Assembly (NCBI GenBank): GCA_038249195.1
Contig: JBBRWM010000001.1
Coordinates: 310,001 to 374,000 of the forward strand
Reading direction: 5' to 3'
DNA length: 64,000 bases
Source: JAOUEA01 sp038249195
Lineage (GTDB): Bacteria; Actinomycetota; UBA4738; HRBIN12
The notes below the pieces were generated by a model. That model did no database searches. It was not told the DNA's origin and saw only the letters and a program-made list of their open reading frames with translations. How positions within the stretch are numbered: position 1 is the stretch's first letter; each line of letters starts with the position of its first letter. The translations under genes and the position numbers were made by a program. Positions 16,782 to 25,223 of the stretch are shown here, piece after piece.

Positions 16782-17966
16782 ATGGCGCGCGTCAGATCCC
16801 TTCCCGCGCACGTCCTGATCATCGGGGGTGGCGGGACCGGCGGCGCGCTCGCCCACGACCTGGCGCTGCGCGGGTTGAGGGTGACGCTCGTCGAGCGGGG
16901 CGAGTTCACCTCGGGTACCACGGGTCGCCATCATGGGCTCCTGCATAGTGGCGCACGCTACGCGGTGAACGACCGGGAGTCCGCGGTCGAGTGCATCGAA
17001 GAGAACCGCCTGCTGCGCCGCATCGCCCCGGGATCGTTCGAGGAGAACGACGGACTGTTCGTCGCCGTCACCGATGAGGACATGGACTACCTGCCCCAGT
17101 TGATGGCGGGGTGTGAGGAGACCGGCATCCCGGCGCAACGCCTAGGCCCTTCGGAGGCACTCGCTCTCGAGCCGAACCTCAATCCCTCGCTCAAGGCCGC
17201 CGTGCGCGTCCCCGACGCCTCGATGGATGCGATGCGCATGCCGATGCGGTTCTTCGCGACCGCGCGGGCCAACGGGGCGGACCTCCTGAACTTCGTCGAG
17301 GTCACCGGCATCCTCACCGAGGGCGCGGTGGTGGCCGGCGCCTCGGTGCGCGACCACGTCTCGGGCAACGAGACGCAGATCCACGCCGACCTGGTGGTCA
17401 ACGCCACCGGTCCGTGGTCGGAGAAGATCGCGAGGATGGCCGGGGCGGACGTCCCCATCCACCCCTCCCCCGGCGTGATGGTCGCGCTGCGTGGGCGCCT
17501 GTGCAACATGGTCGTGAACCGCCTGCATCGCTCGGGCGACGGCGACATCGTGGTGCCCCAGCGCGGGCTGTCCGTGGTGGGCACGAGCTCCTGGGACGTG
17601 GAGGATCCCGATGAGTTCGACGTGCCCGGCGAGCACGTCCAACGCATGATCGATGAGGGATCGGCGCTCATCCCCGCGGTGCGCACGGCGCCGCGGCGGG
17701 CCGCCTGGTCTGCGGCGCGTCCCCTCGTGGGCAGCACGGGAGACGCCGACTCCGGACGCGAGCTCTCGCGCACGTTCGTGTCGATCGACCACGCCCGGGC
17801 CGACGGGGTGGAGGGCTTCGTCACCATCACCGGGGGGAAGGCCACCACGCTGCGCGGGATGGCCGAGCGGTGCGCGGACCTCGTCTGCGCCAAGCTCGGC
17901 GTTGACGCCCCGTGCCGGACGCGCGAGACGGTCCTGCTCCCCCATAGCGCGTACTTCGCCGCATGA
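16782..17966 (+). CDS. glpA: Glycerol-3-phosphate dehydrogenase, GlpA-like FAD subunit
   Basis: A 394-residue FAD enzyme oxidising glycerol 3-phosphate to dihydroxyacetone phosphate. FAD site 'IIGGGGTGGALAHDLALRG' near residue 12, then 'TGRHHGLLHSGARYAV', a close match to anaerobic GlpA rather than GlpD, and 'GFVTITGGKATTLRGMAE' near residue 345. It lacks the roughly 140-residue C-terminal BFD-like iron-sulfur domain of E. coli GlpA. No GlpB or GlpC follows; instead SdhB-, SdhC- and SdhD-like genes are joined to it by stop-start overlaps, suggesting that these carry electrons onward to quinone. Confidence 0.9.
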   Translation: MARVRSLPAHVLIIGGGGTGGALAHDLALRGLRVTLVERGEFTSGTTGRHHGLLHSGARYAVNDRESAVECIEENRLLRRIAPGSFEENDGLFVAVTDEDMDYLPQLMAGCEETGIPAQRLGPSEALALEPNLNPSLKAAVRVPDASMDAMRMPMRFFATARANGADLLNFVEVTGILTEGAVVAGASVRDHVSGNETQIHADLVVNATGPWSEKIARMAGADVPIHPSPGVMVALRGRLCNMVVNRLHRSGDGDIVVPQRGLSVVGTSSWDVEDPDEFDVPGEHVQRMIDEGSALIPAVRTAPRRAAWSAARPLVGSTGDADSGRELSRTFVSIDHARADGVEGFVTITGGKATTLRGMAERCADLVCAKLGVDAPCRTRETVLLPHSAYFAA

Positions 17967-18733
17967 ACCCGGGGAGCGACCTCCCGGCGCCGCTCGCGGC
18001 CGGGTCCTCGGAGGCGGGGGCCGGCGGTCATCCTCGAACGGGGACCCGGGCCTTGCGGATCTTCCGTTACCGGCCGGGCGCCGCGGGTCCCCGCTACGAG
18101 GAGCACGACGTCCCCGTCGGGGCGTCCACAACCGTGCTCGAGGCCCTGCGGTGGATCCAGATCCACCGCGACCGAACCCTCGCGTTGCGGCACTCCTACT
18201 TCCACGCTTCCTGCGGCACATGCGGGTTGCGCGTGAACGGACGAGAGGCCCTCGGGTGCGTGACGGCGCTCCGCGACGCGGGAACCGGCACGGTGACGGT
18301 CGAGCCGATGGCGAATCACCCGGTGCTCGCCGATCTGGTCGTGGACATGACCCCGTTCACCGAACGGTTCCACGACGGGCAACCCATCCTCCGCGCGAGC
18401 GAGGTCCCGGTCGGCCCGCAGGTCCCCGGCGCCGGAGACCGCACGCGCTTCGAGGACTGCATCGAATGCGGCCTCTGTCTGTCGGCCTGCCCGATAGCCG
18501 CCACGGACGACTCGTACGTGGGCCCCGCCGCCCTCGCCTTCGCCCAGCGGCTCCTGGAGGAGCCTCGCGGCAGCGATAGGGAGGCGATCTTGGCCTGGGC
18601 CGACGACGACCATGCGGCTTGGCGGTGCCACGCCGCCTTCGAATGCACGGAGGCATGCCCGTCCAACGTGCGTCCGGCCGAACGGATCATGACCCTGCGA
18701 CGAGAGATCCGTCGTGGCAGGGAGGCGGTCTGA
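17963..18733 (+). CDS. SdhB/FrdB-like iron-sulfur subunit of the GlpA complex
   Basis: A 256-residue protein with the succinate dehydrogenase iron-sulfur architecture. The N-terminal ferredoxin domain has 'CGTCGLRVNGREALGC' near residues 77-92. The C-terminal domain has 'CIECGLCLSACP' near 168-179 and 'CHAAFECTEACPSN' near 223-236. The first Cys of the usual SCxxxxCGxC motif is Tyr here (SYFHASCGTC), so the [2Fe-2S] cluster must use another ligand or be altered. Starts by ATGA overlap with glpA and ends by TGATG overlap with the SdhC-like gene. Inferred to pass electrons from GlpA to the membrane anchor. Confidence 0.85.
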   Translation: MNPGSDLPAPLAAGSSEAGAGGHPRTGTRALRIFRYRPGAAGPRYEEHDVPVGASTTVLEALRWIQIHRDRTLALRHSYFHASCGTCGLRVNGREALGCVTALRDAGTGTVTVEPMANHPVLADLVVDMTPFTERFHDGQPILRASEVPVGPQVPGAGDRTRFEDCIECGLCLSACPIAATDDSYVGPAALAFAQRLLEEPRGSDREAILAWADDDHAAWRCHAAFECTEACPSNVRPAERIMTLRREIRRGREAV

Positions 18734-19182
18734 TGCCTTCACCGCGTCCCGCGGATCCCGGGGTCGAGGAGCTCAAGCGCGCTCGGGAGGAAACCGGCCC
18801 CGTGTTGCGCAAAGGCCCCGGGCCCGCGGCCTGGTTCGATGTCCGGCGCCGGAGTCTCGGTCACATCGCGTTCTCGCTCAACCGTTTCACGGGGCTCGGG
18901 CTCGTGTTCTACCTGTACCTGCACCTCGCCGTGCTCTCGTTGCTGCTGCGGGGGGAGTCCGCGTGGTCCTCCTTCCTGGGGATCGCCACCACGCCCGTGT
19001 TCCTCGGTCTCGATGTGCTCCTGATCTTCGGGCTCCTCGTGCACGGGCTGAACGGGCTCCGCGTGGCGATGGTGGGCAGCGGCTTCGCCTCCAACCGCCA
19101 GAAGGCGCTGTACCGATCGCTCATGACCATCGGAGGGATCCTCCTGCTGGGCGCGGCGCTGCACATCTTGGGGAGCGGCTGA
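18733..19182 (+). CDS. SdhC-like cytochrome b membrane anchor
   Basis: 149 residues with three membrane helices (about 48-68, 83-105 and 122-145). It carries the SdhC pattern 'SLNRFTGLGLVFYLYLHLAVL', with His in the first helix and another in 'LLVHGLNGLR', consistent with haem b and quinone binding. The TGATG junctions fix its start and link it to both neighbours. In this context it would anchor the glycerol-3-phosphate dehydrogenase rather than a succinate dehydrogenase, since no SdhA flavoprotein is present. Confidence 0.8.
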   Translation: MPSPRPADPGVEELKRAREETGPVLRKGPGPAAWFDVRRRSLGHIAFSLNRFTGLGLVFYLYLHLAVLSLLLRGESAWSSFLGIATTPVFLGLDVLLIFGLLVHGLNGLRVAMVGSGFASNRQKALYRSLMTIGGILLLGAALHILGSG

Positions 19183-19571
19183 TGGCCCACACCGCCCCTC
19201 GCGCCGGCGCGCCCAAGCGCTCGGGCTCGGGCTCGGGGGCCTTCCGCTGGACGGCCGTGAGCGGCGTCGCGTTGCTCGTGCTGCTCACGATCCACATGGT
19301 GGCGAACCATTTCGTGATCGAATCGGTCGGAGGCTTGCGGTCCTACCGGCAGGTCATCGAGTACATCGGCGATCCCCTGATCCTCGTGGTCGAGACCCTC
19401 TTCCTGGCCGTCGTGACGCTGCACGCGATGCTCGGGCTCCGGTCGGTGATCTTCGACTTCGGGCTCAGCGACCGCGCGCAACGACGGGTGGACCGAGGGC
19501 TCACGGCCCTCGGCGTCGCGACGGTCGTCTACGGCCTCGTGCTCGTCGGCACGCTGGCCTCGAGGGCGTGA
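19182..19571 (+). CDS. SdhD-like membrane anchor
   Basis: 129 residues with three membrane helices. 'LLTIHMVANHFV' near the start of the first helix and 'VTLHAMLGLRSVIFDFG' in the second give the His residues expected in an SdhD-type anchor. An N-terminal Ser/Gly/Ala-rich cytoplasmic tail of about 22 residues precedes the first helix. The start is set by TGATG overlap with the SdhC-like gene; the next gene, dhaM, begins nine bases after its stop. Together with the two preceding genes it makes a complete SdhBCD-type electron-transfer module. Confidence 0.78.
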   Translation: MAHTAPRAGAPKRSGSGSGAFRWTAVSGVALLVLLTIHMVANHFVIESVGGLRSYRQVIEYIGDPLILVVETLFLAVVTLHAMLGLRSVIFDFGLSDRAQRRVDRGLTALGVATVVYGLVLVGTLASRA

Positions 19572-19580
19572 GGGAGCCTC

Positions 19581-22052
19581 GTGGTCGGGATCGTGATCGT
19601 CTCGCACAGTTTCCGGCTCGCGGAGGGCGTGGCCGAGCTCGCGCGTGAGATGGGAGGCCCCGACGTCAGGCTCGAAACGGCGGGGGGCCTCGACCTCCCC
19701 GAACACCCCGTGGGGACCGACGCGGTGATGGTGATGAACGCGATCGAGCGCGCGTGGTCGCCCGATGGGGTCCTGGTGCTGATGGACCTGGGGAGCGCGG
19801 TGCTGTCCGCCGAGATGGCGATGGAGATGCTCGGCGGGCAGCGGGAGGGCGTCCTGCTGTGCGAGGCGCCGCTGGTGGAGGGCGCTGTGGCCGCGGCGGT
19901 CACGGCGAAGCTGGGCAGACCCTTGGAATCGGTGGCGGCGGAGGCCCGCGGCGGCCTGGGCGGCAAGATCGCCCACCTCGGCGTCACGACTCCCGACGCC
20001 CCCACCGGCGCCACCGATAGGGAGGGCGAAGCGGTCACGCTCCAGGTAACCGTGCGCAACCCGCACGGCCTGCACGCGCGGCCGGCCGCCCGGTTCATCC
20101 AGACGGCCTCCGGGTTCGAGGCGAGCGTCCAGGTGCGCGATCTGACCAACGCGCGAGGCCCCGCGGACGCCGCCAGCCTGAACGCCGTCGCGATGCTCGG
20201 CGTCACCGAGGGGCACACGATCGAGATCGCAGCGCGGGGCCCGGGGGCGGTCGACGCGATCGCCGCGCTGGAGGCGCTCGCGCAACGCGACTTCGATGAC
20301 GTGCCCGACCTCCCGGCTCCGGACGCCTCGACGGAGGTCGCGGGGTCGGTCTCGGCGGCGGAGGGTGGGGCGCTCACCGGCGCGCCCGCGTCCCCAGGCG
20401 TCGCGTTCGGCCCCGCTCGCCGGCCTCGGCCGGTCGAGCTGAAGGTCCCCCCTCGGGTCGCGACGGATCCTGCGAGCGAAGCCTCTGCCCTCGACGTGGC
20501 GCTCGGGGCCGCGCGACTGGACATCGAGGAACAGCGCGCCCATGTCGCGCGGGTCGCCGGAGCGCCGGCGGCGGAGATCTTCGACGCGCACCTCCTGTTC
20601 CTCCGGGACGACGCCCTGGTCGGAGCGGCGCGACGCCGGATCCAGGCTGATCACGCGACGGCGGCGGAGAGCTGGCGCGACGCCGTCGAGGAGACGGCCG
20701 CCGCCTGGGACGGCCTGGAGGACGGCTACCAGCGCGCGCGCGCCACCGACCTGCGCAGCGTCGGGGCGCAGGTCCTTGCGCACATCCTGGGTCAGCAGCA
20801 GCCCCAGCTCGAGCTCCACGAACCGGGGATCCTCCTCGCCGCCGACCTCACCCCTGCCGACACGGCTCGGTTCGATACCGCGCGTGTGCACGGGATCGTC
20901 ACCGTCCACGGAGGCCCGACCTCCCACGCGGCGGTGCTGGCCCGTTCCCTCGGCATCCCCGCCGTGGTGGGCGTCGGCGCAGGGCTGGATCGGGTCGAGG
21001 AGGGCGAGCCGCTCGCGATCGATGGGAGCGCCGGCGCCGTGTGGATCCGCCCGACGGAGAAGCTCGCCGGCCGCCTGCGCGATGACCAGGCCGCCGCCGC
21101 TGCGCGATCGGCGTCGGCCCGGGCGGGCGCCGCGCTCCCGGCCCGCACCGTGGACGGCGTGCCGATCGAGGTCGCGGCCAACATCGGGCGCCCCGAGGAG
21201 GCGGCGGCCGCCCTCGAGCGAGGCGCCGACGGCGTGGGCTTGTTCCGCACGGAGTTCCTGTTCATGGGGCGTGATCAGATGCCCACCGAGGAGGAGCAGA
21301 CCGAGGCATACGCCCGAGCGGCCGACGCGCTCGACGGACGTCCCCTGCTGCTTCGGACCCTCGACGCCGGCGCCGACAAGCCCATCCCCTACCTACATCA
21401 AGCGAGCGAGGAGAACCCCTTCCTCGGCGTGCGGGGGATCCGCCTCGGCCTCGAACGGCCTGAGCTCCTCGCCACGCAGTTGCGTGCGATCCTGCGCGCC
21501 GCCGAGGGCAGGCGGCTCCGGGTCATGTTCCCGATGATCGCGACGCGCTCTGAGCTGCGTCGCGCCCGAGCCATCCTCGACGAGGCGCGGGCCGACGTCG
21601 GCACCCGCGCTTCGGTCGAGGTCGGGGTCATGATCGAAGTTCCCGCAGCGGCCCTCACCGCCGCCTCACTGGCCCAAGATGCCGACTTCTTCTCCGTCGG
21701 GACGAACGATCTCACGCAGTACACGCTCGCGGTCGACCGCGGCAACGAGCGCGTGGCCTCGCTCACCGACGCCCTGCACCCGGGGGTGCTGCGGCTCATC
21801 GAGGTGACGGTATCCGGCGCCGCATCGCTGGGGCGCTGGGTGGGCGTCTGTGGGGAGATCGCGGCCGACCCGACCGCGACCCCGCTCCTGATCGGCCTGG
21901 GCGTCAGCGAGCTTTCGATGAGCGTTCCCGCGATCGCCTCCGTGAAGGAGGCAGTGCGTGCGACCTCCCTCGCGGACTCCCGCGCACTCGCCGGCCGTGC
22001 CTTGCTCTGCGGGGACGCGCCGGAGGTCCGCGCCCTCCTCGAGGATGGCTGA
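19581..22052 (+). CDS. dhaM: DhaM-HPr-Enzyme I fusion phosphotransferase
   Basis: An 823-residue fusion carrying a full phosphorelay for the dihydroxyacetone kinase. Domain 1 (about 1-135) is EIIA-Man-like DhaM with His9 in 'VSHS'. Domain 2 (about 150-240) is HPr with His165 in 'NPHGLHARPA'. Domain 3 (about 265-820) is Enzyme I with swivelling-domain His449 in 'GGPTSHAA', 'GVGLFRTEFLFM', and active-site Cys757 in 'GVCGEIA'. PEP phosphorylates Enzyme I, then HPr, DhaM and finally DhaL-bound ADP. The GTG start follows an AGGGAG site. All phospho-acceptor residues are intact. Confidence 0.95.
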   Translation: MVGIVIVSHSFRLAEGVAELAREMGGPDVRLETAGGLDLPEHPVGTDAVMVMNAIERAWSPDGVLVLMDLGSAVLSAEMAMEMLGGQREGVLLCEAPLVEGAVAAAVTAKLGRPLESVAAEARGGLGGKIAHLGVTTPDAPTGATDREGEAVTLQVTVRNPHGLHARPAARFIQTASGFEASVQVRDLTNARGPADAASLNAVAMLGVTEGHTIEIAARGPGAVDAIAALEALAQRDFDDVPDLPAPDASTEVAGSVSAAEGGALTGAPASPGVAFGPARRPRPVELKVPPRVATDPASEASALDVALGAARLDIEEQRAHVARVAGAPAAEIFDAHLLFLRDDALVGAARRRIQADHATAAESWRDAVEETAAAWDGLEDGYQRARATDLRSVGAQVLAHILGQQQPQLELHEPGILLAADLTPADTARFDTARVHGIVTVHGGPTSHAAVLARSLGIPAVVGVGAGLDRVEEGEPLAIDGSAGAVWIRPTEKLAGRLRDDQAAAAARSASARAGAALPARTVDGVPIEVAANIGRPEEAAAALERGADGVGLFRTEFLFMGRDQMPTEEEQTEAYARAADALDGRPLLLRTLDAGADKPIPYLHQASEENPFLGVRGIRLGLERPELLATQLRAILRAAEGRRLRVMFPMIATRSELRRARAILDEARADVGTRASVEVGVMIEVPAAALTAASLAQDADFFSVGTNDLTQYTLAVDRGNERVASLTDALHPGVLRLIEVTVSGAASLGRWVGVCGEIAADPTATPLLIGLGVSELSMSVPAIASVKEAVRATSLADSRALAGRALLCGDAPEVRALLEDG

Positions 22053-22079
22053 GGCAGCGCTGCTACGATTCGCGGGGCC

Positions 22080-22655
22080 GTGAATTCCGCCGACGATCGA
22101 GCCGCCGCTTTCCTCACCTTCATCACGTACCTGCGGGTCGCGCTGACGCCCGTCATCATGGCATTGATCCTGTCCGGCGATCGGCTCGGATGGGCGATCC
22201 CCACCGCCACGCTCCTGTTTACGCTGGCCGCACTCACCGACTTCTTCGACGGTCGGCTCGCCCGGCGCTGGAAACAGACCACGACGCTCGGCACGTTCCT
22301 GGACACCACCGCCGACAAGCTGCTCGTGTCCGGCGTGCTGATCGCGATCGTCGAGGTGGGACGCGCCTCGGCGTGGGTTGCGTTCATCATCGTCGGTCGG
22401 GAGCTCCTCGTCCTGGGGCTGCGCGGCGCCGTGAGCGCGAGCGACGGCACCGTCGTCGCACCCTCGATCTGGGGCAAGCTCAAGGCCAACGTCCAGTTCG
22501 TGGCGATCATCATCGCGATCTGGCAGCCGGCGGTCTTCGTTGGGAACTGGACGCTCGCGCAAGCGGCCCTGGCGGTGGCAGCGGTCGTCACCCTCGGCTC
22601 GGGGGTCGAGTACCTCGCGCGTTTCGGAGGCGTGCTCACCCGGCGGGACGAATGA
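22080..22655 (+). CDS. pgsA: CDP-diacylglycerol-glycerol-3-phosphate 3-phosphatidyltransferase
   Basis: 191 residues with four to five membrane helices. The CDP-alcohol phosphotransferase motif is complete: DGRLAR, eight residues, G, three residues, D, three residues, D (near residues 57-79). It condenses CDP-diacylglycerol with an alcohol phosphate. PgsA, making phosphatidylglycerol phosphate from glycerol 3-phosphate, is the best fit, and its place behind the glycerol genes agrees. GTG start. The stop overlaps the following epimerase start by four bases. Confidence 0.85.
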   Translation: MNSADDRAAAFLTFITYLRVALTPVIMALILSGDRLGWAIPTATLLFTLAALTDFFDGRLARRWKQTTTLGTFLDTTADKLLVSGVLIAIVEVGRASAWVAFIIVGRELLVLGLRGAVSASDGTVVAPSIWGKLKANVQFVAIIIAIWQPAVFVGNWTLAQAALAVAAVVTLGSGVEYLARFGGVLTRRDE

Positions 22656-23668
22656 GCATGACCGGCCCGGCATTCATCACGGGGGCGAGCGGCTTCGTGG
22701 GCGGCGCGGTCCTGAGGCGGCTCACGGCCCAGGGACGGGATGTCCGGGCGCTCGCTCGCTCGGACGAAGCGCAGGAACGCGTCCTCGCGGGGGGAGCCTC
22801 CTCGGTGCGCGGCGACCTGGAGGACCCGCAGGCGCTCCTCGCCGGCATGCGCGGTTGCGACACGGTCTTCCACGTCGCCGGCGTCAACGCGACCTGCCTG
22901 CGCGATCCCACCGAGATGTTCCGCACGAACGTCGAGGGGACGGCGCACGTCGTCCGGGCCGCGGCGGCGGCCGGGGTAGGCCGCCTGATCTACACGTCCT
23001 CCGCCGCGACGATCGGAGAGGCGGCCGGGACAGTGGGCCGGGAGGATTCCCCCCATCGCGGCTCGTTCCTCACGGCCTACGAGCGATCGAAGTACGAGGC
23101 CGAGCGGCGGGCGTTGAGCCTCGGTGCGGCGCTCGGGCTGCCGGTCGTGTGCGTGAATCCGTCCTCCGTGCAGGGTCCCGGGCGCACGGAGGGCACCGCC
23201 CGCCTGCTCCTCGCGCTCGTGACCGCGCGGAGGCCGGTCGTGGTGGACACGTGGGTTTCCGTCGTGGACGTCGACGACTGCGCCGAGGGACACCTGTTGG
23301 CCGAGTCGTCCGCGACGCCGGGGCAGCGATACCTGCTCAACGGGATGTCGCTCTCCGCGCGCGACGCCGTCGACCTGCTCCGCTCGGTATGCGGTCGTCC
23401 CGTCCACACCATCCGACTCCCCGCATGGGCCGTGCGATCGGCGGGCTGGGCGGGGGACGCCGTCGCGCGCGTCACGCGACGCGAGGCTCCCCTTTGCCGC
23501 GAACTCACTCGGGCGGTGCTGCACGGCCATCGCTACGACGGATCCCGCGCCCAACGAGAACTCGGCCTGCGATACCGCTCCGCCGAGGACACGGTGCGAC
23601 GGAGCCTGGCGTGGTATCGCGAGCGCGGCCTCATCCACCCCGACACCCTCGCTCCGGACGCCGCGTAG
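22652..23668 (+). CDS. NAD-dependent epimerase/dehydratase (extended SDR)
   Basis: A 338-residue extended short-chain dehydrogenase. Rossmann motif 'TGASGFVGGAVLRRL' near residue 8; catalytic Tyr and Lys in 'YERSKYEAE' near residue 140; 'IYTSSAATIG' supplies the Ser. It resembles dihydroflavonol reductase/hopanoid-associated sugar epimerase (HpnA-like) proteins with 'VDVDDCAEGHLLA'. Substrate unknown. ATG 22652 overlaps the pgsA stop, suggesting coupled expression and perhaps a lipid-related job. Confidence 0.87.
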   Translation: MSMTGPAFITGASGFVGGAVLRRLTAQGRDVRALARSDEAQERVLAGGASSVRGDLEDPQALLAGMRGCDTVFHVAGVNATCLRDPTEMFRTNVEGTAHVVRAAAAAGVGRLIYTSSAATIGEAAGTVGREDSPHRGSFLTAYERSKYEAERRALSLGAALGLPVVCVNPSSVQGPGRTEGTARLLLALVTARRPVVVDTWVSVVDVDDCAEGHLLAESSATPGQRYLLNGMSLSARDAVDLLRSVCGRPVHTIRLPAWAVRSAGWAGDAVARVTRREAPLCRELTRAVLHGHRYDGSRAQRELGLRYRSAEDTVRRSLAWYRERGLIHPDTLAPDAA

Positions 23669-23713
23669 GATGGGCCCGACCCGCCGCGCCGCGGTCCTCA
23701 GGAGGCGATCACC

Positions 23714-24709
23714 TTGACCGGAACGGACCGTCCCGACCGCAACCTGGCGATGGAGCTGGTGCGCGTGACCGAAGCGGCGGCGCTCGCCGCCGGGCGGTGG
23801 ATCGGCCACGGGGACAAGATCGCGGCCGACGGGGCCGCCGTGGACGCCATGCGGTTGATGATCGACACCGTGTCCATGAGCGGAACGGTCGTCATCGGCG
23901 AGGGCGAGAAGGACGACGCCCCGATGTTGTTCAACGGGGAGGAGGTCGGCAACGGCGAGGGGCCCGGTACCGACGTCGCGGTCGATCCCATCGACGGCAC
24001 CACCCTCACGGCGGTGGGCCAACCCAACGCGCTGGCCGTCATCGCGCTCGCCGAACGTGGCGCGATGTTCTTCCCGGGCTCCGCCGTGTACATGGAGAAG
24101 ATCGCGTGCGGCCCCGACGCCGCCGGCGCGATCGACATCACGCTGCCCCCGGAGGAGAACGTTCGCCGCGTGGCGAAGGCCAAGGATGTCGGCCCCGAGG
24201 ACATCGCCGTCACGATCCTCGATCGCCCGCGACATGCCGAGATGATCGCGGCGGTGCGCAGCGTGGGCGCACGGGTGTTCCTGATCTCCGACGGTGACGT
24301 GGCAGGAGCGATCGCGGCGGCCGCGCCGCGCTCAGGGGTCGACCTCCTCTATGGCATCGGAGGCACGCCCGAGGGCGTGATCGCCGCGGCGGCCCTCAAA
24401 TGCCTCGGCGGAGAGATGCAGGGTCGCCTCTATCCCCGCGACGACGCTGAGCGCCGGACGTTGCTCGACGAAGGGTTCGATCTGGACGCCGTGTTGAGCA
24501 CGGACGACCTCGTGAGCGGCGAGCACGTATTCTTCGCCGCCACGGGCATCACCGACGGCGCGTTGCTGCGCGGCGTCCAGTACTGGCCGGACGGAGCCAC
24601 CACGTATTCCATGGTGATGCGCTCGCGATCCGGGACCCTTCGCTACGTCGAGGCGCACCATCAGTTCGAGAAACTCGAGCGATTCTCCCCCATCGCGTAT
24701 CGCCGCTGA
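23714..24709 (+). CDS. glpX: Class II fructose-1,6-bisphosphatase
   Basis: A 331-residue GlpX-type phosphatase for gluconeogenesis. Diagnostic motifs are 'DKIAADGAAVDAMR', 'VIGEGEKDDAPM' and the metal site 'VDPIDGTTLTA' near residue 95, with 'GIGGTPEGVIAAAALKCLGG' near 216. The TTG start is supported by AGGAGG nine bases upstream. It converts fructose 1,6-bisphosphate to fructose 6-phosphate, allowing carbon from glycerol and dihydroxyacetone to run towards sugars. Confidence 0.95.
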   Translation: MTGTDRPDRNLAMELVRVTEAAALAAGRWIGHGDKIAADGAAVDAMRLMIDTVSMSGTVVIGEGEKDDAPMLFNGEEVGNGEGPGTDVAVDPIDGTTLTAVGQPNALAVIALAERGAMFFPGSAVYMEKIACGPDAAGAIDITLPPEENVRRVAKAKDVGPEDIAVTILDRPRHAEMIAAVRSVGARVFLISDGDVAGAIAAAAPRSGVDLLYGIGGTPEGVIAAAALKCLGGEMQGRLYPRDDAERRTLLDEGFDLDAVLSTDDLVSGEHVFFAATGITDGALLRGVQYWPDGATTYSMVMRSRSGTLRYVEAHHQFEKLERFSPIAYRR

Positions 24710-24780
24710 ATCACCGAGCGGTCGATACCGCCTGATCTTTTCGTATCCTCTTGCGCACGTCGAGCGAAAGGACGAACGAG

Positions 24781-25014
24781 ATGGCGGAGAAAACGATCCT
24801 CGTCTGTGACACATGCGGGAAGCCCGCTGCGGAAACCGTCACGATCAAGCTGGAACGCGGGAACTACGTGAAGGACCAGTGCCCGACCCACGTCCAGGAG
24901 CTCATCAAGGGAGCGCGGAGGCCGCGGCCGGGACGGCGCAAGGCCGTTGCGGTCCCGTCCAAGCCCGCCGCCGCGCCGAAGAAGCGCGGTCGGCCGCGCA
25001 AGAAGCCCGCCTAG
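24781..25014 (+). CDS. Small zinc-ribbon/AT-hook protein
   Basis: A 77-residue basic protein. The N terminus has CDTCGKP at residues 9-15 and CPTH at about 37-40, a Cys3His set that could bind one zinc ion. The C terminus is an Ala/Pro/Lys/Arg tail ending in GRPRKK, the AT-hook core that enters the DNA minor groove. This combination suggests a small nucleoid-associated or transcription-related protein. A -10-like TATCCT lies about 32 bp upstream. The final codons overlap the convergent HARE-HTH gene by four bases. Function unproven. Confidence 0.75.
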   Translation: MAEKTILVCDTCGKPAAETVTIKLERGNYVKDQCPTHVQELIKGARRPRPGRRKAVAVPSKPAAAPKKRGRPRKKPA

Positions 25015-25223
25015 AGCGGGATCTCGTACACGCCGGTCTCGGTGCGCACCACGACCCCTCGGCGGGCAGCATCGAGCAGGGCGCGCTGCAGCTGCCGGCG
25101 CAGGTCCTTCTGAACGAAGGGGTCCAGGTAGCCGCGCCTGAGCGCGAGGTCCTGGATCACGGTCCAATGCAAGGGTCGGCCCTCCTCGCGCAGGACGGAC
25201 ACGGCCGCGTCGAGGACCTCCAT
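25011..25223 (-). CDS. HARE-HTH-like winged-helix protein
   Basis: A 70-residue stand-alone domain: 'VLDAAVSVLREEGRPLHWTVIQDLALRRGYLD' followed by a helix and a short beta wing ('GVVVRTETGVYEI'). This layout matches the HB1/ASXL/restriction-endonuclease HTH fold, a probable DNA-binding or regulatory module. Its ATG overlaps the stop codon of the upstream LLM oxidoreductase by one base, so it is expressed with it. Family assignment rests on pattern only. Confidence 0.6.
   Translation of the reverse strand: MEVLDAAVSVLREEGRPLHWTVIQDLALRRGYLDPFVQKDLRRQLQRALLDAARRGVVVRTETGVYEIPL

Noticed and set aside
16782..16950. GlpD-type single-subunit dehydrogenase
   Set aside because: The 'TGRHHGLLHSGARYAV' segment and following sequence match GlpA much better than GlpD, and electron-transfer subunits follow.
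17963..19571. An ordinary succinate dehydrogenase operon
   Set aside because: The flavoprotein in the operon is clearly GlpA-like and there is no SdhA; the overlaps join the module to glpA.
21398..24235. A 945-codon open frame on the minus strand across dhaM, pgsA, the epimerase and glpX
   Set aside because: It is a codon-bias shadow: the plus-strand proteins are clearly recognised families and the translation is low-complexity with no motif.
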